64,000 nucleotides of DNA from Endothia cerciana (taxonomy: Eukaryota > Ascomycota > Sordariomycetes > Diaporthales > Cryphonectriaceae). The stretch spans positions 62,001-126,000 of the forward strand of contig JALRMH010000030.1 in NCBI GenBank assembly GCA_026119935.1, written 5' to 3'. Positions within the stretch are counted from its first letter, which is position 1; each line of letters opens with the position of its first letter. Positions 11,715 to 23,189 of this stretch are shown piece after piece. The notes under the pieces were generated by a model. It saw only the letters and a program-made list of their open reading frames with translations, was not told the origin of the DNA and made no database searches. The position numbers were made by a program, and so were the translations under genes.

Positions 11715-13762
11715 TCAGACCGAAGTATCTATGCCTAATTCATCTTTCTTCATCCGAGAGCCAACCAGGGGAGAATAGTCCTGCCATGCCTCATGGCCCA
11801 TTTCACCTCCAATGAAGTCCAGCTCAGCGGCTGACTGCATGTCCAAATCCGACCCGGAATCCTCGTCAAAGTCATCCGCATCCAGGGCGTCGTACCCTCT
11901 GTACCGCTGCCAGAGGACTCTCCCTCCCACCAGCACCAGACAGAGGCCGATGACCGCGCCACCAGCCACCAGCGACCATGTCGTAGCGGTCGGCATCTTC
12001 TCGAGCGGCCCGTCCCCCTTCCATTCGCCATCCTCCCTCACGAAAGGGATGATAGTGACGTTCCCCCCTACGAAGTCTTGTATGTCCGTAGACCCAAGAA
12101 TTGCTCCTTGCCCATCCAGCGCCTCAGCCCAGAGGTACCGCAGTCCGGTCCTGTTGACAGTCAACCTCGTCTCGAAGCCCGTCCGCGGCGATCTTGCCAG
12201 CACCGCGGGGCTGGAGTCATCCGTCCTGGCACCAAGCTCGTCTCCCCCGAGAAGGCCCTTTACGACCCACGTCCGCACCTCGGTCGCGCCGTTCCAGCTG
12301 ACGTACACCCCCAGGTCCCCACCCTCGCCCTCCTCGCCCTCCTCGCCCTCCATCACCGCTAGGGCCGGGTCCCACCACGGCCTGCCCACCCAGTCTTGCT
12401 TGTACGCCCGGTAGTTGTCCAGCGCGTCCGGGACCTCCTTGCTATGCCAGGGCGAGAACTGCACATCCAGCACCGCCTCCCCAGTCGCGGCGTCGTGCTC
12501 CGTGAAGGAAGGACACCGGCCCCACCCGATGAAGACGCGGTCGAAGGCCCCGTCCTCGGACACGGACAGCGGCTGGATGCTCCCCTGGCTCTGTGACTGC
12601 AGCTGCGACGGGTGCAGGTACTCCTTCAGGACCTGGGCCGTCGGGGGCGAGACGGTGTCGTCGATACGGATGTGGAGGCCGCGCGAGCACTGCCCGGGCT
12701 TGCATTCGCCGTGCGTGGTGACTTTGTTGTGGTTGTCGAACAGGGTCATCTCCGTCTCGTTGGTGTTGGGCACCCAGCGGGCGTGGTGCTGCCAGCCCAT
12801 CGTGAGGAGGGGCGCGAGGGGCTTGTAGCCGTCAGGGGACGGGAGCTCCTTGAAGGTGTTGCGCTTGCCACCGAGGGTCCAGATGATGTCGCCTGTCTTG
12901 CCGTTGATGAGATAAATGGAGTGGAGGTGGCGGATCGAAATCAGATAGTTGCCCGCTTGGGTCTACGTCCGTGAACGTGTCAGCTTGGAACAGTCTTTCT
13001 GACGGTGGCTATGTTGGTGCTCCGTACCTTTTGGATGCTGTTCATGTGATAGGTGTCCCAGTCCGTGATGACCCTCTCAAAGGAATCCATGGGGTCGATG
13101 TGGTCCGTTAGCCGCCAGCTGAACAGGACCTCGTTCGTCTCAAGATCAACCTCCTGGAACACCTCGTCCAGAATCCAGAACTTCTTAGCATATCTCCAGC
13201 CCTTCCATCCCGACGTATAGACCTTCCTGTGGTCGACGCCAAGGACCAAAGCCGTCCCGTTGCCCGTGAAGGCGAACTCATGGAGGTCTCCGTGGACCGG
13301 GAGATCCCTCACCGAGATCTTGTACGCCAGGCGATAGTTCTCGTCATACGCCACGCCGAACCCGTCACTCTTGCCGTCGCCCCTGCTGCCCTCCCAGAAC
13401 GTCAGATACTTCTTGCCCAGGTTCTCCTGGACGCGTACACCAAAGACGTTCTCGAAGGTCCGGTTCATATACACCGCGGTGAGGTCGCCGGCATCGAGGA
13501 TCAGAGGCGACGAGAGGGACGACCCATTCTGTCCGTCATTGCGGAGGAATATGTGCGAGCCCTCCTTGGAGACAGCGCTCTCGTCCAAGATATTGACCTG
13601 CAGCACAGGCGAGTGCTCTGGGCTGGAGTAGAAGCTGTGGTATGGGCGGTGGCCTAGGTCTCCCTCGTTGTATGCATCGTAGTCTGTCGATATGAACTCT
13701 CCGAGTACTGTGTGGGCGAATACAAGGATGAGAGTGGACACTGGTGTGGAACTGAACATCAT
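11715..13762 (-). CDS. Arylsulfotransferase (ASST)-like secreted or membrane-anchored protein
   Basis: Exons 13762-13028 and 12962-11715, joined across a 65-nt intron with a GCTGAC branch site, encode 660 residues. The pattern HxFAFTGNGTALVLG, followed by WxxLDEVFQEVDLETNEVLFSW, DHIDP and GNYLISIRHLHSIYLING, is that of fungal ASST-type beta-propellers. A signal peptide is visible at the start (MMFSSTPVSTLILVFAHTVLG). Near the C-terminus there is one membrane segment (SLVAGGAVIGLCLVLVGG), then a short acidic cytosolic tail. Bacterial relatives move sulfate between phenols; the fungal reaction is not established, so the activity is inference. Start ATG 13762 (or 13759); the longer frame begins with GTG. 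Confidence 0.85.
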
Positions 13763-15043
13763 TCTGGCCAAGTATGCTGCCACGATAGCAAGTTCCTTGT
13801 TGGGGATCTCTTCTCGCCAAGCGCCATCCTGAAGGATAAGAGATGAAAGGAAAACATCTTCCTTATGATGAAGGCCATCGGGGAGGAAAGGGGGCAGTAC
13901 AGCCTCGTGGCCCTCGCCACGCGTAAAATGGGGCTCCGTAGTCCGATTTTAATAGGGCCAGCGGAGAGCATCTGGGGATCCAATTTTAGACCACGGTCCA
14001 TATCCCTTGAATTTTACCGAGTGCACACGGTGTAAGTTGGTCCGGGCGGTTTAAACAGCAGCACGTTATACTGTACATATGCGCACGGTGAAGGTTCGAG
14101 ACGCGCACTTGAGTTGGACAATAGCTCTGCGGCGCCGTGTCCTAGGCACATGGTAAAGAGCAGCAGAATCATTAACCCTCGCCAAGTCCCCAGTGTCAGT
14201 CAATCTTTCGGCTCCGGAATGTCGTCAACGTCGTGTCGGCTTGGACCGAGAACCCCTGTTCCAGGGCCCCAGCTGACGAATAACACTATTCTGCGGCCGC
14301 CAGGGTCCATTTGGGTTCGTAATATCTGCGGGTCCCGGTCCACTCCTCTTCGAGATATACGGCAAGTTGAAAGAAAAGAAGCTCTTCCGCCATGAGCCAT
14401 CTCTGGAAATTGATCTCGTGCCACATAATTGTTTCTGGAGGTCATGCTTCTTGATGATAGGATCTCCCAAGATTTCCTTCTTATTGCCACGCAAATATCC
14501 CCCCACCTTGACTTGAGACCGAGGCTGGTTTTGCGGACCTACATTGATGCGAATTGGATAGACAAGACATCGAGGTAAGCATTCAACAGTCACGGAGTCG
14601 TTTATTACGAGCCAATTGTATATCAGATTCCAGGATGCCAGGCCTCGTTGTACCTCCACTTCACTCACCAGCGTGCCTTGCCATTGGGTCCAGCGCCACC
14701 ATACTTAGGCTGAGAGAGCGGTTAGTTGCCCGGAATAACCTTTTGCTGGGACCTGTGAGGCAGCGGAATGGCTGGAGCAGGAGGCAGGCCGGGGCGGTTG
14801 GGCTCGGCCTGCTTGCGGAGGATCAGAACATTGTTGACAGAAAATCCGCTTCTCGACTAGCCCTCGGCTATGCTGTCGTTGACGGTGTGTCGAAACAGAA
14901 TCAGGAGACTCCTTCACATCGGATACGGAGAACTTCCTGTGCTTGACAGGTTGTGGAAAGGTTGTATACGCCTGAACCTAACGAAGCTGAGCGGCGATCT
15001 TCTCCACGGTACGCGGGGCTAGGCCCCTTGGTGGAGGAATAGC
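13763..15043. other. Intergenic region, no gene recognised
   Basis: Open frames at 14114-14946 on both strands have no motif or splice continuity. It probably includes the promoter of the ASST-like gene. Confidence 0.4.
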
Positions 15044-15510
15044 TTATCGCGGGTCTTCGTCGTCAGACGCCGCGTGTCGCCGGGAGCTTCGTTCACCGAC
15101 TCCAACTAAGCAGGCGGGGAATGGAGAGTCTCTCAGGAGAGCTCGGTACGAGGTGATTTTGCCTTCGAACAAGAGCTTCAGTCGCTGCGCTAAGACCTGG
15201 TCGTCAGGCTCCATATAGGATAATTCGGAGTCCTCGGCCAGTAGCTAGAGGATATCTCGGATGATGCCCTCACGAACGATCTTGAGCATCAAGCCTGGGG
15301 TCATAGGGCTATCCGTAATCAGCTGACTGATCAACAAGTAGCCGAGGTCAGGGACATCAAATTGGGCATGACTTCGTCATTGGCCGCTGAAAATCATTTG
15401 TGAAGATTACGACTCGCGCCCTTTTGAGTGGTCGTTCAAAAAACATACTCCGATGTCTTGCCATTGGCGAAACCCTGAATTACGCCGTTGACCTCCCGTA
15501 CATGGTTTTA
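15044..15510 (-). pseudogene. Decayed gene of unknown family
   Basis: A protein-like frame runs from about 15510 to a natural stop at 15044. It is split by a well-formed 62-nt intron (15448-15387, GTATGT to TTTCAG). Recognisable stretches are VNGVIQGFANGKT, then DVPDLGYLLISQLITD and LKIVREGIIRDIL, then DDQVLAQRLKLLFEGKITSY. Two internal stops interrupt it: TGA at 15379-15377, where CGA would give Arg, and TAG at 15247-15245, where CAG would give Gln. Both fit C-to-T changes. I do not recognise the family. The length of the lost 5' part is unknown. Confidence 0.5.
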
Positions 15511-16775
15511 CCCTCGCTCGCAAGACACTCCAGGAGATGAAGAGATAGAGGTAGGCTTCAGTGGCATTTCATGAGGCATGACGAAGTGTACTCTAATAAG
15601 CAACATACGAGTTGTGGCGCTGGTTGGAGCCGGTTTCGCCTTAGAGTGCAAATCTTATCACGTTTGCCCTAGTAAAACAATGGGAGGGGCTACCCATTTC
15701 GAAATTCTAAGTGCGGGCTAAGGAACAAGGCTTCTGCTCCTCTGCTAATTCATCACAACACCGTAACAACGGAAGCCATGTCGCCGTTACGATCCGGAGT
15801 CCCTAGCCGCCGCCTTCTTGCGGAATCGCACCCTGGTGTGAATGTTGGATTGCGGACCCGCTACAACTCACCCTGTAGGAGTTATTTTTATTGTGGAATG
15901 ACTCCTCCCACGATGGCGCTCGTGAGATTTTGTTATTCATTTACACTTGGCTTATAATTACAGCCGCTGCAATTTAATGTTACTCCAGGAAGAAATAGGC
16001 GGTGATTCAAGCCATTCAAGGCAGTGAGGGAGTGGAGGTGTGTTTTGTATAGCAGTACCATGACCATAGGGCTGATACTGCCCCTTCATACAGTGCAACG
16101 AACGCCTTAAGCCCGGCGTCGGAATTGATCACACAATACCTTTAACATTGGAAAATTCATACAGTGGCCAACCTGGGGACCAGAATGGACGGCGTCAAGC
16201 TCATGATGGCTATACGAGCCAGCCAGGGCCGGCTCACGACGGCGTCACAGCCCTAGACCTGTCTAGGAAGACATGCCGGCGAATCGCACACTGGTACAGA
16301 TTACTCACTCGGCGAGAGCTTCAAACATGTGAAGTGTCCTCAGCTCAACTAGTTCCCTAGAAAAAGCTACCAAAGCTTATCAGCTTTGGAGCTTTTAGCT
16401 TGCGTTGACGTCCGTCTTTCATGTTCAAGCTGTCAACGACCTCCCTCATCAGGCTTCCTGGGGCACCTGGGCAGCTATAAAGACAGCTCAGGGTGCATTC
16501 CTGTCATTTTACTTAGAATCAGTGTCCCAGCCCTCTTGGACATCGCTGCCGTCTCGGAGAATCAGATCTTTTGCATTAAAGACCAAGTAGTAGCACTTGA
16601 CTACTCTTCAACCACAGTCAAGAGCTGCCGGACCAAACCACTCACCCGTTTTCCGGCCTGACTGAAAGAAGAGAAAAGAAAAGAAAAGAAAAAGAAAATA
16701 GAGCTAGGCAAAGCCAGGTCATCAGGCAGCATTTAGCAGTTCAGTGTCACAGAATCCCCACGGGATATTACAGCA
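15511..16775. other. Intergenic region with GAAAA microsatellite
   Basis: No gene is visible. A purine repeat built on GAAAA lies at 16664-16700. Confidence 0.4.
16664..16700. repeat. GAAAA-type microsatellite
   Basis: Tandem AAGAAAAG-like units on the plus strand, imperfect at both ends. Confidence 0.8.
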
Positions 16776-18172
16776 TCATGACACAGTCTACCCTTGATTG
16801 TGCAACAACAAATACTGAGGGAGTTGGGAAATAATTACGATCGTGATTTGGTAGAAGACAAAAGCATCGCGCAGCTTTACGCAGCGGTGTGCCTGGAATG
16901 GCAGGAATTCTTTGGGGCTTCAAATTTCGGCAAGCTTGTTTTACACCCGTCAGCCCTCGTTGAATTCCAGAAGGCCATACAGCGCCGTCAGAACAATGGA
17001 CCGGGCAAGACGGGAGACCACGTCAGACCGAAGAAAAGGCAAAGGTTGTTGCTAAAGCGATTCGCCCAATCAGACGTCATATGCCGTATATTCGGCATAT
17101 CTGGCTTCGCATAGAGCTTCAAGAGTATAAGTGCGAGAAATGCAAGGTATCAGAGGTCGGCAAAGAAATTAATATTATTATTATTATAATTCTTTTCACG
17201 CTAGCTAAATATATACCTGAATATATATCCAGCGCCTTTTATAGGCATGCGGACCCTCTGCAAATACCCAGGGAGGAAAACCTTGCTCGGAAGCTGGACG
17301 AAACCTCCCTGCTGCTATCTCTCCGCGACCTCTTCGCGGTATCTCATCTCTTCGTTTTGCAAATGCGCCTCAGCACTCGCCGAGCTGTCTTTGGGAAAGG
17401 AAAGAAATTAATAGGTGTGTATTTACACAGACAATCCTCCAGTACAGACTATTATTGACATAAATAGGAATAACGTCATATTCAGAAACGCCGTCTGGAA
17501 GCTGCTGGATATCCTTTCAACTTGGGAGAATAGCAATATCGATATCGTCCAAAATCAACTCTAGAACTCGGCGCTTACTCTCCGAGTGACTCGCAGCACA
17601 TGTTTCAGGATGACCTGGGGATACAAAACAGCTACCCATACCTCGCCGAAATCAGCGTACAAAGACAGTACATCATGCAACATCGTAATAGCATGATCAG
17701 CAACAACAATCCACTCACCGATCATTCTCGCGGGTTCGACAACAGACAGTCTACTACAGCACCTCGGCAAGGAGACTGGACAGGGTTCAGATTGCGGAGA
17801 GACTTGTACGGCTTCTAGACTTCGACTTTTTCGGCATTCGATTCAAACGAGAACAGTCGAAACAGCGCCTTCCTGAAGTGAAGATGGTAACATCTTTATT
17901 AACCCGCAGACAGTATTATCGGGACCTCTGTGCTTCAGCTGTTAACAGACCGCTGGGCGAGAGCCTGACGGGTCTTCGAAATATTCGACTGGCGGTTGCC
18001 TAATAAGTTATTTCAAGATATGCACGACTGGACATACGGACCGACCTAAGAACTCCCATCGGGACGAGGCGGCACTCTTGGATCCAAGTTGCCATCGTCG
18101 CTAGGAAGTCTGCATATATTCGAAGACTTCAGTATGGCTGTTCATGGACGGGAACTCAATGGATGAGCCAGT
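16776..18172 (+). pseudogene. Decayed F-box-like hypothetical protein gene
   Basis: Fragments in all three plus frames line up in order as one former gene. They are LPLIVQQQILREL at 16776, YAAVCLEWQEFFGAS and KLVLHPSALVEF, IRHIWLRIELQEY (another frame, about 17080), WKLLDILSTWE (about 17500), VTSLLTRRQYYRDL (about 17890) and LPSSLGSLHIFEDFS (about 18090). From memory, this order is typical of a large family of uncharacterised ascomycete proteins with an F-box-like start. At least two frame changes and several stops show it is dead. The 17175-17460 part does not fit the family and looks inserted. Confidence 0.55.
17162..17413. repeat. 13-bp direct repeat bounding an apparent insertion
   Basis: The 13-mer AAAGAAATTAATA occurs exactly at 17162-17174 and 17401-17413, 239 bases apart, within the F-box-like pseudogene. 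The DNA between does not fit the family. This could be a target duplication or a local duplication. Confidence 0.6.
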
Positions 18173-19463
18173 CAGTGAATCCTGAAATCCAGAATTATAT
18201 TGGTGGGCGTGTCTTTGTCCTTCATCTGGCCGCATACTTCATCATCGGCTTCACAGCTCCTGTATCGGGCTGAGAGAAACCATAGTACCGGCACTTAGAC
18301 TTAAAAATTGACACTTTAAGTTGTTTCTTGAACCCGGCTGTGAACTTCCACTTATCTAGAGATATGATCCTCTAATCATGAGCCTGATTAAATTTGCCAC
18401 TGCTGAAGAGACTCAAAATACGAATGGCGATGTGGGTAAGGGCGTAGGCGGGATTGTAGTCTTGCATTTTGTTCAAGATCGAAGCACAGAAGTAGAGAAG
18501 AAGACGCATGGACGCTAGACCTTGCTTTTGCAGCATGACGATGGGCGACAGCAGAGGGTACTTTTCTTCAAAAATGACATTGAAACAGGGTTCACCAGAT
18601 CTTATCTTGCCGTACAGGGAACGAGTCAGACATCAGAGAAGCCACCGTGTCAGAGACATAACCAGATTCCCGGGAATGGGTTTTTGATTAATTCATTGAT
18701 GCCACCGAGGAGTCGCTGTCGTATGATGGCGTTGCCAGCCTCCTATTCTCCGTGCTAGCATATACCTTCGTGAAGATACGGCAAGAGAGTGACGAGAAAG
18801 CAAGGCTTATGTTGAAATAGAGTAAGAGGAGCCTTTGAAGATGAGATACACAGATCACTTTCAAATCACAGTAGCTTGAATGGTGTTGGCGATGTTGGAG
18901 GGCCCTGGTCAGCTCACGGTCTTAGAGAGCAGCGAGTCAGAAAAGGCTCAAAGGCTACGTTGTGACACCATATCATAGTGTTCCCAAGGAGTTCGCTTGG
19001 CACATCCTACAGCCTCAGTTAGTGTTCGCTCCAAGTATCTCAAGGCAATCGCTGATCTGAGCCAGGCTCAGACAATAATGGAGTGTTTATAACTTAGCAC
19101 ACCTGAGGGGGTTTCAAGTCAAGCCCGGTTCGCCGTATATCACAAGCTCAAGTGTCTAGCCCAAGACTTGAGCCAAACTCAACGCTTCACGGTCTAGCTT
19201 TCAGGCTTGTGCACTAAGCACCAGGCCAAAACGCTTCTCAGTATATAGATTGCAAAGGGGACTTAAAGAGTGTTGAATTGATGGGTCTATCGAACGCTAC
19301 AGGAGTGTTGCACACAGAAGTATCTGGCCAGCTGTTCCCTACCAAAGTACCTGGGTATCGCCTCATTCTTCTGAAGAACTGAAGCCACTCTATACCCAGT
19401 GATACAGATGAAGAACCCAGCTTGGACATGGATATATATATCCACGTGAGGCAGAGAGATTTA
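18173..19463. other. Intergenic region, no gene recognised
   Basis: Only short frames are present. The frame at 18522-18758 has no known motif. Some words such as GAGCCAGGCTCAGAC recur loosely at 19050-19180 without forming a clear array. Confidence 0.4.
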
Positions 19464-20612
19464 TCATGTAGCAGTCAGAAGCGGCTGGACTCTCATTTCG
19501 ACGCCCTGTTTCCCTTTCGTAACCTGGCTGGTTGCCGTGGTGCGGACCCAAGCCTTGAAATTCTCCCACGCACGCACGAGCCAACTCAACAGCGCGCCAA
19601 AGGCAGCTCTGAACCAGGCCCATACCGTGTCCCAAGGGACGAAGTAAATAGCCGCGGCAACCCCGACGCCGGCCAGGGCCATCTGACCCGGCCCCGAGAC
19701 ACACAGGAGGCCAGCGCCGACCTTGAGGAGTCCTTCTACTCCGAACTCTGTTGCCTTGGTCGCCGCCTGCACCACGATCCCGTTCGCGTAGCATTCCACG
19801 ACCTGCGTGAAGCTAGCGGAACCGGCCGCTACGTCCAGGAGCTTGTTGACAGGGCCCTTCCACTTGTCCCACTGCGGCGCGTCCTGGTACTTGGCCTCGC
19901 ACATCTCTCGGAAGTGCTTGCAGACCTCCTCCCGCTGCTTCTTGGAGATGCTGCCCAGGGCCTCGCTTGCTGTCCAGGGGATGCCCATGGCGAGCTGGAT
20001 GACGACGCCCGGGCCGAGGATCACGTTGTGCTCCCCGACTCGCTTGGCCTGCCACTCGTCGAGCCTGACGTTGCAGAAGGTCGAGCCGCCGTTCAGGATC
20101 AGTTTGTTGTTGGCGTCGACCATTTCCTCACTGCTACGCTTGGCATCATTGCTCGTCTGGTGCCCGCACCGGATGATGTAGAGGTTGTCGATACCAGATG
20201 GCACGTCGAACTTAAGCTCCGGAAGGTCAACCTGGCGGCTGATGAGGAGGAAGAGCTCCTTGACGTCTCCACCGCTGGCGGTACTGTTAATCTCCCGTTG
20301 GAGATTTTGGGGAGTTGTGATGCAGAGCGTCGACTTGGCTATCGTTCGTTTGCAAGTCAGACCCGGTAGCGGACTTGATGGGGGTCAGTCTGACATACCG
20401 GACTTCTTCATCTTCCACCATTTCGGCTTGGCCCTCTCCTTGATATCCGACACAACATCCTTCCGGACAACGGGGAGCAGAACGGCTCCATCGTGGGCCT
20501 TCCACCTCTTGATGGCGGTATAAACTTGGTCGCACTCCCGCTGATTTAGGTTCTTCTTGTCATCTCGTTCTCGACTCCTGACAGTGTTGATCCTGACGAG
20601 GTCTCTCGGCAT
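19464..20612 (-). CDS. Orphan protein with glycine-rich hydrophobic C-terminal region
   Basis: Exons 20612-20399 and 20338-19464 join across a 60-nt intron (GTATGT to ATAG) to give 362 residues. The N-terminal half is soluble and basic (DLVRINTVRSRERDDKKN, ERAKPKWWKMKK). The middle has charged helices (SISKKQREEVCKHFREM). The last third alternates hydrophobic, glycine-rich segments (VEGLLKVGAGLLCVSG, GQMALAGVGVAAAIYF) with a Trp-rich amphipathic stretch (WAWFRAAFGALLSWLVRAW). I do not recognise the family. Such a tail could insert into or lie on membranes, but that is inference. Start ATG 20612 was taken because the longer frame opens with GTG; an upstream exon cannot be excluded. Confidence 0.75.
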
Positions 20613-21708
20613 GATATCCCAAATACCAGGATACCGAGTGCGGTGGGTTTGTATTGTGGTGAGCTGCACCAGCCAGTGGTGGATGCTCAGTGATAATCAA
20701 TGAGGCGCGTAGGTCGCAAAGCTGATGAGTCAATGGTCTCTGAAGGAGTGAATGGAGAGACCCAGACCCTCTTGAGACCATGCGGGACTTCTCCTAGAAA
20801 TACTGGACTATTGCTTCCCCTGCACGACTCACACAAGCGAGGACGTACGGATGACCCGAGGATGCCCCATGAAGCGTTCGTCCCAGGGCTGCCAGGACGC
20901 AGCATTACTGGTAATGCTGGGTGTCTCCAGCGTCGTCGACCTCATTGGCCTGGATAAGTCTCTGGTGGGGCAAGACACATCACCGCCACGGTGGCAGGCC
21001 CATGGTTGGCTGCTCGAGTAAGCCGCCCCGCTACTGGAGGGAAAACTCACCGCATCTATCTACGGGGTAGCCCCTGACCATCGACTTGATCGCGACCACT
21101 GCTTCGAGCCCATTGAGTTATCATAGTAGCGTCTTGCGCGGTTGGCAGACATTTGACGGATGATAGTGGATGCACGGCATCTGAATGCGTTTAATAGATG
21201 GGGTGACTGTGTCTGGCGGCTAAACTGGGATAGGGAAAAGTCAGGGGAAGCCAAAAGGTACGTGATGCAGGCCGTAATCACGAACGGGCCCCCAGTGCCC
21301 ATGTTCTTCCCATTTCTCCAGCAAAGTAGCCTCCATGGGAGATACATAGTGCTGTCGGAATATTCAAGTAGTGACGCTCGCAGTGCGTTCCCTTGCCGCG
21401 TGATCAATTGATCTCATTGTGGAAGATACGCCAAGGTGTGCCGTGAGATCTAGGCCATCGAGTCTCGCATGTGCTCGCGCCTCAGACGGGTGAAACGTGA
21501 TATCCTGCGGTTGCAGGAGACCCCACAGATGACGTCGATCCGCAGCCACGCAGAGAATCGAGCAGACCAAGTCAAATAGAAGCTATCCCCAGTTTTCGCC
21601 GGGGGTTTCTCAGAGACCCCTCAACTTCAACATTTGCTTGCATGTTTACTAAGTGACCTCGTGACGCCGGCCTGGGCCAGGCCGAGGCGCCGTTGTCTTT
21701 TCGCGAAA
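20613..21708. other. Divergent promoter region between the orphan gene and the FRAG1-like gene
   Basis: The two flanking genes point away from each other, so both promoters should lie here. No further gene is visible. Confidence 0.45.
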
Positions 21709-22488
21709 ATGGCGCGCATCTGGTCGAGGGCGTCCAGCAAAGACCTTCGATACTCGCAGAAACTCTGGATCTTTCCCCTGGTAGCAAGCTCCGCCTGGTT
21801 CACCACACTCTCCACTCTACTCATCCGCTGGCTTGTGATCGGACGGCCTCGATATCCCGGCCAGGTCAACCCAGGAGTCCCATTCATCAGTGACATAGCT
21901 GCGTTTACTTTTCAGCCGGTCTTCATCGTTGGGTGCGCCATCACGGGCGTCGCCTTTGCCGGAACGGTCTTCGCGGTCCATCATGTTCGATACTCGGACA
22001 AATTCTATGGACTGACCCAAGATGCAGAGTGGCGACAGGTGACAAGCTTTTTTGCCCTCTTCGCCGGTCTTGTGGCTGCTGCGTGTCTGGTTCTGCTCAG
22101 TATCTTCGACACATTTGACAACCACAAGGAGCACCGGTACTTCCTGATGGGAGCCTTTGGTGCTCTGGGGATCAGTGCCGTCTTGACGTCAGTGGTCTGG
22201 CAAGATCAGATTTGGGGACCAGCTGATTCCCCTGGTCTGAGAAAGTCGTAAGTGGTTCCGACTTGCGCTGCGAGAGAACGCATCCACGGCCAATCGAAGT
22301 GGCTAATGAACCCCGATGTCTGCAGGTGTGTCTTGAATACTCTGCTGGTCCTATGTCAGGCCGCCGTCGGAATCGTATTCGTGGTTCTCTTATACACTGG
22401 TAGCTTTCGATATTCGGGATATCTAGAATGGGTATTAACATATCTCGGGTCGTTCTGGCTAGCCTCCTTTGTCGGATATACAAGGTAA
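21709..22488 (+). CDS. FRAG1/DRAM/Sfk1-family membrane protein
   Basis: Exons 21709-22247 and 22326-22488 (77-nt intron between, GTAAGT to TGCAG) give 233 residues. Several hydrophobic helices are seen: LWIFPLVASSAWFTTLSTLL, VFIVGCAITGVAFAG, FFALFAGLVAAACLVLLSIF, YFLMGAFGALGISAVLTS, TLLVLCQAAVGIVFVVLL and WVLTYLGSFWLASFVGY. The order and the loop GVPFISDIAAF fit the FRAG1/DRAM/Sfk1 family, multi-pass proteins linked to GPI-anchor lipid remodelling, plasma-membrane lipid organisation or lysosomal autophagy in other organisms. The stop (TAA 22486-22488) sits inside a possible donor GTAAAT, so a few extra residues from a further exon are possible. Confidence 0.8.
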
Positions 22489-23189
22489 ATATACTACTCT
22501 ACATACCGGTATGCAGACGCGTGCAGCTGACAGCTAGAGATTAGATCTAGGGACGATAGCCGCCAGCTCGCTGAGCTTGACCATGAGCGGCAGCCATTAT
22601 TGTCTTCATAGTTCTCATTCGGCATCTGGTTGAGCGTTGAAGCGACGCGCAGGTCGAGGCACGACCTAGAAAGTGGATACAAAGCTCCCAACATGGCCGA
22701 TTCCTGTCTCGCCATAAGTAGGTGGGCTATTAAGGCCGGGGTCGTCTCGTTCCGCATGTGTAAACAAGGGCTCTCGGGCCTGCGACCACCTACACACGGC
22801 ATTACAGGTGATGCAACGATTCTTTCCATATGTCCAAGGGGACTAACATGCAAAATCCCCGCGGTCATCTCGCCTGGAGTCAGCCACATGGCATTCGGGG
22901 CACGGTACTCAGGTAGGTTGCGATGATTTCATTGGCCTGTTTCTGCCCTGTTCGCAAGGTTTCGTGGAGACCAACAACAACCAACGTGCATTAGCATCAC
23001 CAGGGTCCCGAGCACGGCCTCAGCTGGAGTGGGTAGCAGAGGTGACAATTCATGTTCCCGATATGTCCCCGAGACCTTCATGCTCCTCAATCTTCCCCTT
23101 TCGCGGCCTGATACCTTCCGCTGTCCTGCACTCTGTCCCTCGTTCACCGCTGGATCCGAGAAATCCTTCCCCCCGCCCGCCCGCCCAGC
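22489..23189. other. Intergenic region with promoter of the next gene
   Basis: No gene is visible. The last 100 bases are CT- and C-rich (23080-23189), as in fungal promoters. Confidence 0.4.

Noticed and set aside
14091..14101. GGTTCGAG word resembling a tRNA B box
   Set aside because: No A box at the right distance and the flanks do not fold as a cloverleaf.
19422..20369. 315-residue open frame, plus strand
   Set aside because: It is antisense to the spliced orphan gene, whose intron and phase are better supported.
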